Shown here: piece by piece, positions 26,578 to 34,208 of the stretch
How the letters are laid out: each line of letters starts with the position of its first letter
Numbering within the stretch: position 1 is the stretch's first letter
NCBI RefSeq assembly: GCF_021029445.1
Contig: NZ_CP072610.1
Coordinates: 1,736,001 to 1,800,000, forward strand
Direction of reading: 5' to 3'
DNA: 64,000 nucleotides
Origin: Pseudomonas wenzhouensis
Lineage (GTDB): Bacteria > Pseudomonadota > Gammaproteobacteria > Pseudomonadales > Pseudomonadaceae
Translations under genes and position numbers: made by a program
Notes under the pieces: generated by a model
Told to the model about the DNA's origin: nothing
Databases searched by the model: none
Seen by the model: only the letters and a program-made list of their open reading frames with translations

Positions 26578-26705
26578 TGCGGATTCCACGCCATCCGGCC
26601 ACCCAGTCCGCTCTCATCTGGCCAGGCATTCCAGGGCCATCTGGCCACCTGTTCCACGGCCATCCGGCCGGGCAGTCGGAGCGCAGCGACGCAGGGGTGG
26701 CATTG

Positions 26706-27461
26706 TTAGTCCGGGTTGGCTGGCGTCGTCAATTTCTGCGTCCGTTTGCGCATTGATTCACCCTTCAGATTGATCCGATAAGCGTTGTGCACCAGGCGGT
26801 CGAGGATGGCATCGGCCAGGGTTGGATCGCCGATCAGTTCGTGCCAGTTGTCCACGGGCATTTGGCTGGTCACGAGGGTCGAGCGCTGGCCGTAGCGGTC
26901 GTCCAGTAGCTCCAGCATGTCGCGGCGCTGTTCGGCGGTGAACGGCGCCAGGCCCCAGTCGTCGAGGATCAGCAGGTCGGTCTTGGCGTAGCTGCTCATC
27001 AGCTTGGCGAAGCGCCCGTCGCCATGAGCCAAGCCCAACTCTTCCAGTAGGCGCGGCAGACGCAGGTAGCGCACGCTGTAGCCGTCCCGGCAGGCCTGGT
27101 GGGCCAGGGCGCAGGCCAGCCAGGTTTTGCCCACGCCGGTGGGGCCGCCGATGATCAGGTTGAGGCCGTCGCGTAGCCACTGGCCGCCGCTCAGTTGCAG
27201 GATCAGCGCCTTATCCAGCCCGCGCGGGCTGCGGTAGTCGATGTCTTCGAGGCAGGCGTTGTGCTTGAGCCGGGCCTGGCGCAGGCGGCTGCTGAGGCGC
27301 TTGTCGTCGCGTTCAGTCAGCTCGCGGTCGACCAGCAGGCCGAGGCGTTCCTCGAAGCTCAGGCTGTCGATGTCCGGGGTTTTCAGTTGTTCGTTCAGCG
27401 CCTTGAGCATGCCGTGCAGGCGCAGGGTTTGCAGCTTGTCCAGGGTCGGATGGGGCAGCAT
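26706..27461 (-). CDS. istB: IstB ATPase, IS21 helper protein
   Basis: AAA+ ATPase of the DnaC/IstB family that loads the IstA transposase onto target DNA. The 251 residues from the ATG at 27461 (MLPHPTLDKLQTLRLHGMLK) include Walker A GGPTGVGKTWLA and Walker B LLILDDWG. A longer frame overlaps istA and was not used. The gene lies 17 bp downstream of istA. Intact. Confidence 0.94.
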   Translation of the reverse strand: MLPHPTLDKLQTLRLHGMLKALNEQLKTPDIDSLSFEERLGLLVDRELTERDDKRLSSRLRQARLKHNACLEDIDYRSPRGLDKALILQLSGGQWLRDGLNLIIGGPTGVGKTWLACALAHQACRDGYSVRYLRLPRLLEELGLAHGDGRFAKLMSSYAKTDLLILDDWGLAPFTAEQRRDMLELLDDRYGQRSTLVTSQMPVDNWHELIGDPTLADAILDRLVHNAYRINLKGESMRKRTQKLTTPANPD

Positions 27462-27478
27462 GGTGAGTTTCCTTGGGT

Positions 27479-29008
27479 TCAGTGGTAGTAGCCGGGGCCG
27501 CGCAGGTTGGCGTGGTCGTCCGGCAGCAGCGGCAGGTTGGCTTGAGCCAGCGGCAGGCTTTCCAGGCCCTGGCACAGGATCGATTCGAGGCTCTTGTAGC
27601 TGCACGCGCCGAGGCTGAGGGCGCGTCGGCAGGCCAGCTCCAAGCGCACTTCGCCATGAGTCTTGCCCAGGCGCAGGATGCCCAGGCAGGCCCGGTAGCC
27701 CTGCTGCGGATGGATGCGCCGTTCGAGGATGTGCCGGATCACGCCGGCGGTGTTCGGCCCGGTCTGCTCGGCCCAGCGGATCAGCCGCTGCGGCGTCCAC
27801 TCGGCATGCTCGCGATGGCTCTTGGGCATGTGCTCGGCCTGCGTGCTGTGCCTGCCCTTGTGCATTGAGCGCAGGTGGCTGGCCACTCGCTGGTTGGCGT
27901 GGAAACACTCGACGGTGCGCGCCGTCAGGCGCACCTCCAGCTGCTTCTTCACCAGTTGATACGGCACCGAGTAGTAATGCCCATCGACCTCGACGTGGTA
28001 GTCGATGTGCACCCGCGCCTTCTTCCACTCGGCGTAGACGTAGGGTTGCACCGGCAGGGGGCGCAGCGCCGGACGATCCAGGCTGTCGAAGGCCGTCTGG
28101 CGCGAGCCCGGCAGCTTCTTGAACGGGCGTTGGTTGAGCCGCTCCAGCAACACGGAGATGGCGCTGTTGAGTTCGTCCAGGGAGAAGAACTGGCGGTTCC
28201 TCAGCGCGGCGAGGATCCAGCGCTCGACCACCTGCACGCCGACCTCGGCCTTAGCCTTGTCGCGCGGCTTACGCGCCCGCGCCGGCACCACCGCCACGCC
28301 ATAGTGCTCGGCCAGATCGCGGTAGCTCGGGTTGATGTCCGGCTCGTAGCGATGGCTCTTACTCACCGCGCTGCGCAGGTTGTCCGGCACCACGATCTCG
28401 GGCACGCCGCCGAGGAAGGCAAAGCAGCGGGCATGGGAGCCCAGCCAGTCCGGCAGCTGCTGCGACCAGGTGGCTTCGGCGAAGGTGTAGCTGGACGCGC
28501 CGAGCACTGCGACGAACACCTGCGCCTGGCGGATCTCGCCGCTGTGGCGATCGATAACCGGCACCGTCTGGCCGGCATAGTCGACGAACAGCTTCTCGCC
28601 GACGCGGTGCTCCTGACGCATCACCACGTCCAACTTGCCCTGCCAGGCTCGGTAATGCTCACAGAACCAGCTGTACTGAAAGCCCTGCGGCTGGCTCAGG
28701 CGGTACTCCTGCCAGAGCAGCGCCAGGGTCACCCCGGGGCGGCGCAGTTCGGCATGCACCCATGCCCAATCGGGTAAAGGCCGCTTCTCGCTGGCAACCG
28801 CCGGGGCCGGCGGGAACAGTTGCTGCTCCAACTCGGCATCGGACAACGAACAGGGCCAACTGAGACCACTGGCGGCAAAACGATTGAGGTAGTCGCCGAC
28901 GGTGACACGACCGACCTGCACGCTGACCGCAATCTGGCGAGCTGATAGTCCGACCTCGAACTTGAGACGTAGTACTTCGCGAATCTTACGCATGGATAAA
29001 CGCTCCAC
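27479..29008 (-). CDS. istA: IstA transposase of IS21-family element
   Basis: A 509-residue DDE transposase. Residues 1-60 form a helix-turn-helix (IREVLRLKFEVGLSARQIAV) that binds the terminal repeats. The integrase core follows: D in FVDYAGQTVPV, D in VPDNLRSAV and E in KAKAEVGVQVVERW. A C-terminal beta-barrel region is present. It is transcribed with istB. No frameshift is seen, so the element may be active. Confidence 0.94.
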   Translation of the reverse strand: MERLSMRKIREVLRLKFEVGLSARQIAVSVQVGRVTVGDYLNRFAASGLSWPCSLSDAELEQQLFPPAPAVASEKRPLPDWAWVHAELRRPGVTLALLWQEYRLSQPQGFQYSWFCEHYRAWQGKLDVVMRQEHRVGEKLFVDYAGQTVPVIDRHSGEIRQAQVFVAVLGASSYTFAEATWSQQLPDWLGSHARCFAFLGGVPEIVVPDNLRSAVSKSHRYEPDINPSYRDLAEHYGVAVVPARARKPRDKAKAEVGVQVVERWILAALRNRQFFSLDELNSAISVLLERLNQRPFKKLPGSRQTAFDSLDRPALRPLPVQPYVYAEWKKARVHIDYHVEVDGHYYSVPYQLVKKQLEVRLTARTVECFHANQRVASHLRSMHKGRHSTQAEHMPKSHREHAEWTPQRLIRWAEQTGPNTAGVIRHILERRIHPQQGYRACLGILRLGKTHGEVRLELACRRALSLGACSYKSLESILCQGLESLPLAQANLPLLPDDHANLRGPGYYH

Positions 29009-29079
29009 GACGACCTCTCTGCTTCGAAAAAGAGGTCGATGGTAGTGAAGAAATCCTGCGTAGCTGCCTGCCCGGTTGA

Positions 29080-29197
29080 GTGGCCGGATGGCCGTGGAAT
29101 CAGTGGCCGGATGCGCGTGGAATGGGTGGCCGGATCAGCGTGGAATCGGTGGTCAGATGTTCATGGAATGGGTGGCCAGATGACCGTGGAATCCGCA
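29080..29197. repeat. IS21 end array: five spaced GTGGCCGGAT...GTGGAAT repeats
   Basis: Five units of about 23 bp start near 29080, each built from TGGCCGGAT and GTGGAAT parts, and end at the terminal repeat. At the left end (26578-26668) three inverted relatives are seen. They are presumed binding sites of IstA. Confidence 0.8.
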
Positions 29198-29204
29198 CGC
29201 AGCT

Positions 29205-29436
29205 CAAAGAACCGCTTTATAACGCGGCCGTGAAGGGCCACATCGAATCCGTCAGCAAGCTCATCAATCAAGCTGGTGACGCTGTTTGCGGTATTTCCCA
29301 ACTGATGCAGGAAGACCAACTGCGCAAGGAGTCAGGCACCGGTGATGACTTCCTCAACGAGTTCAGCACCGGGTGCCTCTTGAGCGCTCTGCAGCTGATC
29401 TCGTACTCCCTTTGGGAGCGAAGCGCGCACGGATGA
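29205..29436 (+). pseudogene. Small satellite gene, 3' part
   Basis: Continues the frame broken at 26577: KEPLYNAAVKGHIESVSKLI and on to SYSLWERSAHG, then TGA. The family is not recognised. An intrinsic terminator follows about 50 bp later. Confidence 0.75.
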
Positions 29437-29487
29437 AGTTCGGGAGTACTCGATTGCGCTAACACTCCCGTTTTTCCGGGTATGTAC

Positions 29488-29527
29488 AGACCCCGCCCAG
29501 CGACACTGGCGCGGGGTCTTCTTGTTT
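29488..29527 (+). terminator. Intrinsic terminator
   Basis: AGACCCCGC / GCGGGGTCT stem followed by TCTTGTTTT, downstream of the broken satellite gene. Confidence 0.7.
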
Positions 29528-29548
29528 TCGCTAGGGAGAACAGCGCGG

Positions 29549-29857
29549 ATGATCTCCTGCAACGCAGGCAATCTCATCAATCAGGATGGCGCTGATCTGC
29601 GCCATCGTCTGCGTAACCAGGTCTGCCCCGAAAATCCCACTGTACAGTGGGATTTCCTCACTTTGAGGGGAGAGGGTGAAGGAAGGTTCGCGAGGTGGTT
29701 CGGCGCCCCAGGGTTGCTCAGTGCTTGGCGAGTACGTCGGGCCGCACTGCGAGCAGACATAATGGGGAGGGCGGGTCGAAACCTTGAGCGATTTCACTGC
29801 CCGAACGACGGGGGGAGCCAAATTTTCGCGCCGTCAAAATTAGAAAACGGTTTTTGA
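29549..29857 (+). CDS. Hypothetical protein, possibly satellite-encoded (102 aa)
   Basis: The ATG at 29549 has AGGGAGAA eight bases upstream. The product is Cys/Arg-rich in the first half and ends FHCPNDGGSQIFAPSKLENGF. No domain is recognised. It lies downstream of a terminator and before the HicAB-like pair, on the opposite strand. Coding is plausible from the ribosome-binding site and length, but unproven. Confidence 0.4.
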   Translation: MISCNAGNLINQDGADLRHRLRNQVCPENPTVQWDFLTLRGEGEGRFARWFGAPGLLSAWRVRRAALRADIMGRAGRNLERFHCPNDGGSQIFAPSKLENGF

Positions 29858-29919
29858 GGTTTGAAATGAGAGGACGGAAGCGAACGGCTTCGAAGAGAGG
29901 TTGGGGGAGGGTGGAAATG

Positions 29920-29942
29920 AAGAAGCCCCGCGAGGGCGGGGC
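29920..29942 (-). terminator. Terminator beyond the HicA-like gene
   Basis: GCCCCGC-GAGG-GCGGGGC is an 8-bp GC-rich stem just past the gene's TAG, with a T-rich tail on the minus strand. Confidence 0.65.
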
Positions 29943-30184
29943 TAAAACTTCGCGCAGTGCGCGTGAAACTGTCTGGTACTCATACCTGCTTGGCGCGCCA
30001 TTGATGCTATCAGGTCGTTGCTGAAAGGCGCTTTCGGGCAGTCTACGGTTACGATCCACCGCCCTTTGGCGGTTGTCTTCACCCACTTCTCGTGCGATGT
30101 CCCTGTGCGAGGCCTAGCCTCAAAGCCAAGGTCGGCCAGACCATCCTTGACTTGCTTGCAAGTGAGCGGGTGAAGCCTCGGCAT
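29942..30184 (-). CDS. HicA-like toxin (mRNA interferase fold)
   Basis: An 80-residue protein with the double-stranded RNA-binding fold of HicA: MPRLHPLTCKQVKDGLADLG, then the catalytic-histidine segment RTGTSHEKWVK, and a C-terminal strand and helix. HicA toxins cleave mRNA. The start overlaps the stop of the antitoxin gene by one base (TAATG), so it is translated second. HicA usually comes first in hicAB operons, so this order is reversed. Confidence 0.75.
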   Translation of the reverse strand: MPRLHPLTCKQVKDGLADLGFEARPRTGTSHEKWVKTTAKGRWIVTVDCPKAPFSNDLIASMARQAGMSTRQFHAHCAKF

Positions 30185-30513
30185 TAGGCAAGCTTGACCG
30201 GCAAGGTGTCCTGAAAGGTGAAGCTGTTCTTAATGCCATCCCAGCGGCCTGAAATATCATGGCGAAGCTTGTAGAAATGATACTTGGCGCGCTGATACAG
30301 CGGGGCCTTGCGGTTCAGCAGCTGGCTTGCGTAGGGGCGATCTTCGCCCTCAAAAATATCATTGAGGTAGTCATAGATCTGCTCATGGAGCTTACCCTTG
30401 ACCTCCTCCATCGTATCGCCCTGGACGGCGAGACTGAGGTCGATGCAGAACGCCTGCCAGTAGCCATTCTTTTTCTCCATGTAGCATCGGAGCAAAATTT
30501 CGATAGGCTTCAT
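30184..30513 (-). CDS. HicB-like antitoxin
   Basis: A 109-residue protein. Residues 1-55 have the HicB/RNase-H-like pattern (YMEKKNGYWQAFCIDLSLAV, then QGDTMEEVKGKLHEQIYDYL). The ATG at 30513 has a strong AGGAGG site. The C-terminal part shows no recognisable DNA-binding domain, unlike the usual HicB. It precedes the HicA-like toxin and overlaps it by one base. Confidence 0.7.
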   Translation of the reverse strand: MKPIEILLRCYMEKKNGYWQAFCIDLSLAVQGDTMEEVKGKLHEQIYDYLNDIFEGEDRPYASQLLNRKAPLYQRAKYHFYKLRHDISGRWDGIKNSFTFQDTLPVKLA

Positions 30514-30754
30514 TCGGAGTCCTCCTTGTGCGGGTATGCTGTTAACAAATTGTGCATAACCCTTTGACAAACTGTGGCCGGCGATTATCCCTTAGTCAAC
30601 ACGACAGTCAATGACGCGTAGATCAAATTTTGTAACCGTCATAGACCGTGGCAGCTAAGGCAAGGAATGCCAGGGCGCAAGCTATCCATATCATCAGCCA
30701 ACGCACAGACCACCGTGCACCCCCTAGCCTGTGCCTTCAAGAAGCGCAACCAAT
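30514..30754. other. Intergenic stretch, no gene found
   Basis: Holds the promoter region of the HicB-like gene and about 150 bp more, in which only short unsupported frames were seen. Confidence 0.5.
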
Positions 30755-31267
30755 TCACTGCCCCATGATCTGCCGATATCGGCGGGTGTACTCCTCGTAG
30801 GACAGACCAGTTTCGCTCTGCAACTGCTGGAGTTGTTGCTGCTGCCATTGGTCTTTTGACAGGGCGCCCGATAGCGAGGCGGGGGCTTGAGTGCTAACGG
30901 GTTTGGCTTGTGCGGCTTCGTTGAGGTTCCCGATGCACTGGTAGGTGTGGACGACCTGGCCGGCCACGCAAGTCCCGAATCCGTCACGCTGATGGCAGTT
31001 CTGCGTCATGCCGCCGAACGCCTCGGCGTCGCTGTAGCCCCAGACGCGGCACTTCGACTTCGCGATCGATTGGGCCTGAGCGGGATTCACCACTGGGGAT
31101 TCGAACTGGCGGAAGTCATAGGCCATGTCGACCGTACCGTCGGCGCGGCTACCGCCCATCGCATAGAAGTCTTTCTTGGTTGCACAGCCTGTGATCGTAA
31201 TGGCTGCGATCAGCGCCAGAAGGGCCTTGGTTGCGATTGACGCGATGTTCTGATGGGAGTTATGCAT
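30755..31267 (-). CDS. YecR-like lipoprotein
   Basis: A 170-residue exported lipoprotein. The signal peptide ends in the lipobox ITITGC, and the mature part has the YecR pattern: KKDFYAMGGSRADGTVDMAY, CRVWGYSDAEAFGG and a Cys-rich loop. The C-terminal 34 residues (SKDQWQQQQLQQLQSETGLS onward) resemble a SHOCT-type short helical domain. GGAGGT lies just before the start at 31267. The function is unknown; YecR itself is linked to flagellar regulons in enterics. It is carried as cargo inside the IS-bounded block. Confidence 0.75.
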   Translation of the reverse strand: MHNSHQNIASIATKALLALIAAITITGCATKKDFYAMGGSRADGTVDMAYDFRQFESPVVNPAQAQSIAKSKCRVWGYSDAEAFGGMTQNCHQRDGFGTCVAGQVVHTYQCIGNLNEAAQAKPVSTQAPASLSGALSKDQWQQQQLQQLQSETGLSYEEYTRRYRQIMGQ

Positions 31268-31359
31268 TCCGACCTCCATGCCTGAAAAGGTTGCATAGTG
31301 CCACCATGATGGTCGATCTGACTATACGACTAGGGGATAGGTGGGCGACGGGTGGGAAG

Positions 31360-31746
31360 TCACTGGCTTGAGGCCTGTCTTCTCCAGAAACTGCCCGCTT
31401 CCATGTCCAGCCAAAGGATATCGCTACCTAGCTTCAGCGGTTTGAAGCCGATCTTGTCGAAGTACAAGGCAGTGGCATTCAAATCCTTGGCAGTCGCAAG
31501 TCTGATATCGGGGACGACAACGCCCATGGGAAGGAACGCGCGAGAGACGCCAGAGCTCAGCCCAATCAACGCTGCTCGCAGAGCACCTAGCTCAGCCGTA
31601 GTACCTCTGTAGGGCGGCTCGAAAGAGAAGTGCGAAATCATGAGGCAGTCCTGGTTCATGCCTTCGCTCATCTTGCCCAAGTCTTCTTGAAGCGCTTCGT
31701 AGATCGTAATGGCGTCGTGGCTCGCATTGTCCGCAATCTCCTCAGG
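31360..31746 (-). pseudogene. 5'-truncated gene of unknown function
   Basis: The frame runs open to the IS copy 3 edge (31746) and codes 128 residues, ending KIGFKPLKLGSDILWLDMEA and GSFWRRQASSQ. The segment ALYFDKIGFKPL resembles the end of GNAT acetyltransferases, but this is weak. IS copy 3 has removed its beginning; the first internal start is a TTG at 31680. Confidence 0.6.
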
Positions 31747-31828
31747 TTGACATCCTCCCCGGCCTGAAGGCCGGAGATTCCTACGGCGCTCAGGCGCGGC
31801 ATTGAGCCGCCCCTGAGTCGCTTCGGTG
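31731..31828 (-). ncRNA. Candidate TnpB guide RNA, IS copy 3
   Basis: Right end of copy 3 plus about 16 nt (31731-31746) of the truncated gene as guide. Inferred from the family model. Confidence 0.35.
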
Positions 31829-33010
31829 GGTTCCTGCTGCTGGCGGCATTACCTCACCGCTCACTTCACAGGCGAACCGGGCGTGTCCCGCCCTTAGCAC
31901 ATTGATCGCGCCGACCACATCGGCGTTGTCCTCGAAGCCACATTCCACACACGCGAACCGGGCCTGTGTCTGGCGGTTGTCCGCCGACACATGGCCGCAG
32001 CACGGACAGGTGCGGCTCGTGTTCTGTGGCGGCACCGTCACCAACCAGCCGCCCCGCCATGCCAGCTTGTAGTCCAGTTGGCGGCGGAACTCGAACCAGC
32101 CTTGATCGAGGATGGCCTTGTTCAGGCCAGACTTGGCCCGAACGTTTCTACCCGGTTGTTCGGTCGTGCCTGCTGCTGACTTGGACATGTTCCGTACCTG
32201 CAAGTCCTCGATACACACCATCGCGTGGTTTTGGCTGATCGCGGTCGAGGTCTTGTGCAGGTAGTCGCGCCGGGCGTTGCCGATGCGGGCGTGAAGGCGC
32301 TGGACTCGGGCCTTGGCCTTCTTCCAGTTGGCGCTGAATTTCACCTTGCGGCTCATGGCCTGCTGCGCCTTGCGCAGCGCGGTTTCGTGGCGTTTGAAGC
32401 TATTGAGCGGTGCGTAGACCGTGCCATCGCTCAGGGTGGCGAAGCGGGCAATACCGAGGTCGATGCCAACGGCTCTGCCCTGCGGCAGCGGGGTTTCCAC
32501 TTCACGGCGGGTCTGGATCGAGACATGCCATTTGCCCGCGCTCAGGCTGACGGTGACGTTGCGCAGCTCGCCGAGCACCGGCCGACTGTTGCGATAGCGC
32601 AGCCAGCCCAGCTTGGGCAGAAAGATCCGGCAGTTGGCCTGATCCAGCTTGATTTGCTTCGGGTCGGGGTAACGGAAGCTGTCGCGCTGGCCCTTGCGCT
32701 TGAAGCGTGGGAAGTCGGCGCGCTGCTCGAAGAAGTTCCTGTAGGCTTTTTCGAGGTCTTTGAGGGCATGTTGCAGCGGATGAACGGGCGCTTCTTTCAG
32801 CCAGACCGTTTCGGTGCTGTTGCGCCAGGCGGTCAGCTGCCTGGCCATCGCCACATAGCCGATGAACTTGCCGCCGGCTTCGCGGTTGGCTTGCTGCAAC
32901 GCCAAGGCCTGGTTGAACACGAACCGACAGGAGCCGGCGAAGCGGTGCATCAGGCGCTGCTGTTCGCCGGTCGGCATCAGTTCGTATTTGAAAGCTTGGA
33001 GTCGCTGCAT
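31790..33010 (-). CDS. tnpB: TnpB RNA-guided nuclease of IS copy 3
   Basis: 406 residues, amino-acid sequence unchanged from copies 1 and 2 despite several base differences (for example at 32180 and 32849), so those are silent. The complete catalytic triad and zinc ribbon suggest purifying selection or recent origin. Confidence 0.93.
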   Translation of the reverse strand: MQRLQAFKYELMPTGEQQRLMHRFAGSCRFVFNQALALQQANREAGGKFIGYVAMARQLTAWRNSTETVWLKEAPVHPLQHALKDLEKAYRNFFEQRADFPRFKRKGQRDSFRYPDPKQIKLDQANCRIFLPKLGWLRYRNSRPVLGELRNVTVSLSAGKWHVSIQTRREVETPLPQGRAVGIDLGIARFATLSDGTVYAPLNSFKRHETALRKAQQAMSRKVKFSANWKKAKARVQRLHARIGNARRDYLHKTSTAISQNHAMVCIEDLQVRNMSKSAAGTTEQPGRNVRAKSGLNKAILDQGWFEFRRQLDYKLAWRGGWLVTVPPQNTSRTCPCCGHVSADNRQTQARFACVECGFEDNADVVGAINVLRAGHARFACEVSGEVMPPAAGTHRSDSGAAQCRA

Positions 33011-33033
33011 GCCCAGCACTATACTCTTGGTCT

Positions 33034-33450
33034 ATGGGCATTGAAAACGATATTAGACGCGGTAGACACTGCGTCTTCCTGATGCATGTACATTTGGTCT
33101 TCGTGACGAAATATCGGCGCGAGGTCTTCACCCAAGCCATTCTCGACGACCTTCGCGTCGTCTTCGCCAGCGTATGCGCCGACTTCGGAGCGGAACTCGT
33201 TGAGTTAGATGGAGAGGATGACCATGTGCACCTACTGGTGAACTATCCGCCGAAGGTGGCCATCTCCAACCTCGTGAATAGACTGAAAGGCGTCTCCAGC
33301 CGCATGATCCGCAGGAAAAGTTACCCCAGCATCCGCAAAAAGCTGTGGGGCGGCGCGCTGTGGTCGCCCAGCTACTTTGCCGGCAGCTGCGGAGGTGCGC
33401 CCATCGAAGTCATCCGCCAGTACATCGAACAGCAGCAGACGCCTCATTAA
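33034..33450 (+). CDS. tnpA: TnpA Y1 transposase of IS copy 3
   Basis: 138 residues with H64, H66 and Y130 intact. Three changes relative to copies 1 and 2: N12H, S83R and N96S. None hits a catalytic position, so activity is likely, but altered. Confidence 0.93.
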   Translation: MGIENDIRRGRHCVFLMHVHLVFVTKYRREVFTQAILDDLRVVFASVCADFGAELVELDGEDDHVHLLVNYPPKVAISNLVNRLKGVSSRMIRRKSYPSIRKKLWGGALWSPSYFAGSCGGAPIEVIRQYIEQQQTPH

Positions 33451-33525
33451 AGGCAAAAACGGGGACGGCTACGCCGTCCGCGCTATCCTTCCCCGCCCTG
33501 AAGGGCGAGGTTTGCCGCGCACTGG

Positions 33526-33660
33526 ATCAAGGGTGCAGAGCTCAAGTTGATTCCGGGCCTGGCGCATCGCTTTCAGGATGCCTTCAAGGAGCCTTTGCTG
33601 GCTGCGGTGTTGCCGCATCTCGCGGCGCATCGGGGCGACTTGGGCTTGGCGCATCTGTAA
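33526..33660 (+). pseudogene. Secreted alpha/beta hydrolase, 3' part
   Basis: Reads IKGAELKLIPGLAHRFQDAF and onward to GLAHL, then TAA. It carries the catalytic histidine (GLAHRF) and the C-terminal helix. Its first codon follows directly on codon CAT at 24074-24076. See the 5' part at 23222-24076. Confidence 0.9.
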
Positions 33661-33669
33661 GGCGAGCGC

Positions 33670-33930
33670 TCACAGCTCCTGATTGTGCTTGAGCGCTTCA
33701 CGTCGCTGCAGATGGTCGATGTGCTCGCTGCTGTGGCGCAGCAGCTTGTCGGCCATGGTCATGCGCTCGATATAGCGCGTGATGCTCTGCTCGGCGTCAT
33801 GGCGGGAGATAAAGGGGCCTTCCAGCGTGCCTTCGCGAGTGGCGAAGAAGTATTGGCCGTTGACGGCGCTCAGACGTGAACTGCGGTAATGCGTGCCCGG
33901 TTGGGGGTCGATATCGCGTTGGCCGAACAT
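33670..33930 (-). CDS. Small conserved protein, DUF6316-like
   Basis: An 86-residue acidic/aromatic protein (MFGQRDIDPQPGTHYRSSRL, GQYFFATREGTLEGPFISR, with a helical C-terminus). The ATG at 33930 has GGAG eight bases before it. The DUF6316 assignment is from memory of the pattern and not firm. It lies convergent with the hydrolase 3' fragment. The function is unknown. Confidence 0.6.
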   Translation of the reverse strand: MFGQRDIDPQPGTHYRSSRLSAVNGQYFFATREGTLEGPFISRHDAEQSITRYIERMTMADKLLRHSSEHIDHLQRREALKHNQEL

Positions 33931-34208
33931 GGTGAGAGCTCCATCTGCAGGTTCTGGATAATCTGAGTCTACTGTGGCCAATGCGATGTGCTTGGCAAAA
34001 CGACAGATGGTAGATTTTGGCAGCCTGTTAGCGTCTGTTGGCGGATTTTATGGATTATTGGCGCCGGTCGGCTGGCGTCCTGCTGATGCTGAGCAGTACA
34101 GTTTCGCTCGGCAACCGGGCTGAACTGTTGCTGTGTAGGTGTGCATACCTCTCCTAGAATGACCCGCTGCGGTCGACATGCTCTGTTGGCCGCCTGCCAG
34201 AGGTTGCC

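Larger units (their letters stand above)
26578..29197. mobile_element. IS21-family insertion sequence (2620 bp)
   Basis: Complete element with istA-istB on the minus strand. The terminal inverted repeats are TGCGGATTCCACG (left) and CGTGGAATCCGCA (right), followed inward by multiple GGCCATCTGGCC-type repeats as is usual for IS21. A 7-bp direct duplication, CGCAGCT, flanks it (26571-26577 and 29198-29204). It interrupts a small satellite gene. Confidence 0.92.
24077..33525. mobile_element. 9449-bp block bounded by two IS200/IS605 copies, inserted in a hydrolase gene
   Basis: The left edge is the right-end terminus of IS copy 2 and the right edge is the left end of IS copy 3; both copies point the same way. 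The flanking hydrolase fragments (ending at 24076 and resuming at 33526) join without loss or gain of a base. The block may have arrived as one IS605-style composite transposon, or by recombination between an IS already in the hydrolase and an IS-bearing cargo circle; the sequence alone does not decide. Confidence 0.8.
31747..33525. mobile_element. IS200/IS605-family insertion sequence, copy 3 (1779 bp)
   Basis: Complete copy. The target-side ATCAA is at 33526-33530 and forms the first bases of the hydrolase 3' fragment. It carries several substitutions relative to copies 1 and 2, so it is the most divergent. Confidence 0.93.

Noticed and set aside
27875..28777. 300-codon plus-strand frame opposite istA
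   Set aside because: Antisense shadow of the IS21 transposase gene.
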